From an uncultured Phycisphaerales bacterium (GTDB lineage: Bacteria; Planctomycetota; Phycisphaerae; Phycisphaerales; SM1A02): DNA of 7,054 nucleotides. The stretch covers positions 1 through 7,054 of the forward strand of contig CAMPIL010000187.1 of the NCBI GenBank assembly GCA_946886375.1, given 5' to 3'. The translations under genes were made by a program, and so were the position numbers. The notes beneath the pieces are model-generated. The model did no database searches. It saw only the letters and a program-made list of their open reading frames with translations, and had not been told where the DNA came from. This document shows, piece by piece, positions 6,892 to 7,054 of the stretch. The stretch's first letter is position 1. Every line of letters begins with the position of its first letter.

Positions 6892-7054
6892 ATGTCTGAC
6901 GTGATACAGCACAGCCCCGAGTACTACGGCGATCGGGCCGCATCGCTTCTCTTGCTCCAACGACTCGAGCAGGAGCGGCAACGGATCGAGGCTGAACTGC
7001 AGGCTGTCAACGCTCGACTTCTGGGGACGATCCACAACGCCGACATCACTCGCC
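6892..7054 (+). CDS. hypothetical protein, N-terminal 54 residues only
   Basis: An open frame starts with ATG at 6892 and runs without a stop to the right edge; the 3' end is missing. It begins MSDVIQHSPEYYGDRAAS and continues with an amphipathic, charge-rich stretch (residues about 18-44, including LLLLQRLEQERQRIEAEL) that should form a helix or coiled coil. Third codon positions are mostly G or C, as in the neighbouring genes, which supports coding. No signal peptide or membrane segment is visible. The ribosome site is unclear: AGGA at 6866-6869 is 22 bases from this ATG but only 4 from an in-frame GTG at 6874, which would add six residues (MPRRPS) and is a reasonable alternative start. I do not recognise the family and 54 residues are too few to assign a function. 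Confidence 0.5.
   Translation, partial: MSDVIQHSPEYYGDRAASLLLLQRLEQERQRIEAELQAVNARLLGTIHNADITR

Overview
This is a high-G+C bacterial stretch with a strong preference for G or C at third codon positions. It looks like ordinary chromosome. I see no transposase, integrase, phage gene, CRISPR array, tRNA or rRNA. The composition and the Lys/Ala-rich leader on the PPDK would suit a Planctomycetota (Phycisphaerae-like) bacterium, but no marker gene proves it and this remains a guess.

Layout: (1) Positions 1-1755 hold the 3' part of a multi-PAS sensor histidine kinase whose start lies to the left of the window. (2) At 1819-2241, on the same strand, is a small receiver-only response regulator with no output domain, 63 bases after the kinase; the two are probably signalling partners. 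(3) At 2248-3702, convergent with the regulator and only 6 bases from it, is pabB, aminodeoxychorismate synthase component I (folate pathway). (4) A 147-base divergent spacer (3703-3849) carries weak promoter-like sequences for both directions. (5) At 3850-6705 is ppdK, a full-length pyruvate phosphate dikinase with a basic N-terminal extension. (6) A 186-base intergenic region (6706-6891) holds two hairpins just after ppdK, then a repeated CTAGGG-type motif including a near-perfect 20-bp palindrome, then a TATAAA -10-like box. (7) From 6892 to the right edge runs the first 54 codons of an unrecognised, probably coiled-coil protein.

The genes do not form one pathway. The first two look like a phosphorelay module; pabB and ppdK are separate metabolic genes transcribed away from each other. 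The least explained part of the window is the structured intergenic region after ppdK, where the palindrome lies where an activator would sit relative to the proposed -10 box. I found no convincing evidence of a new multi-gene system.
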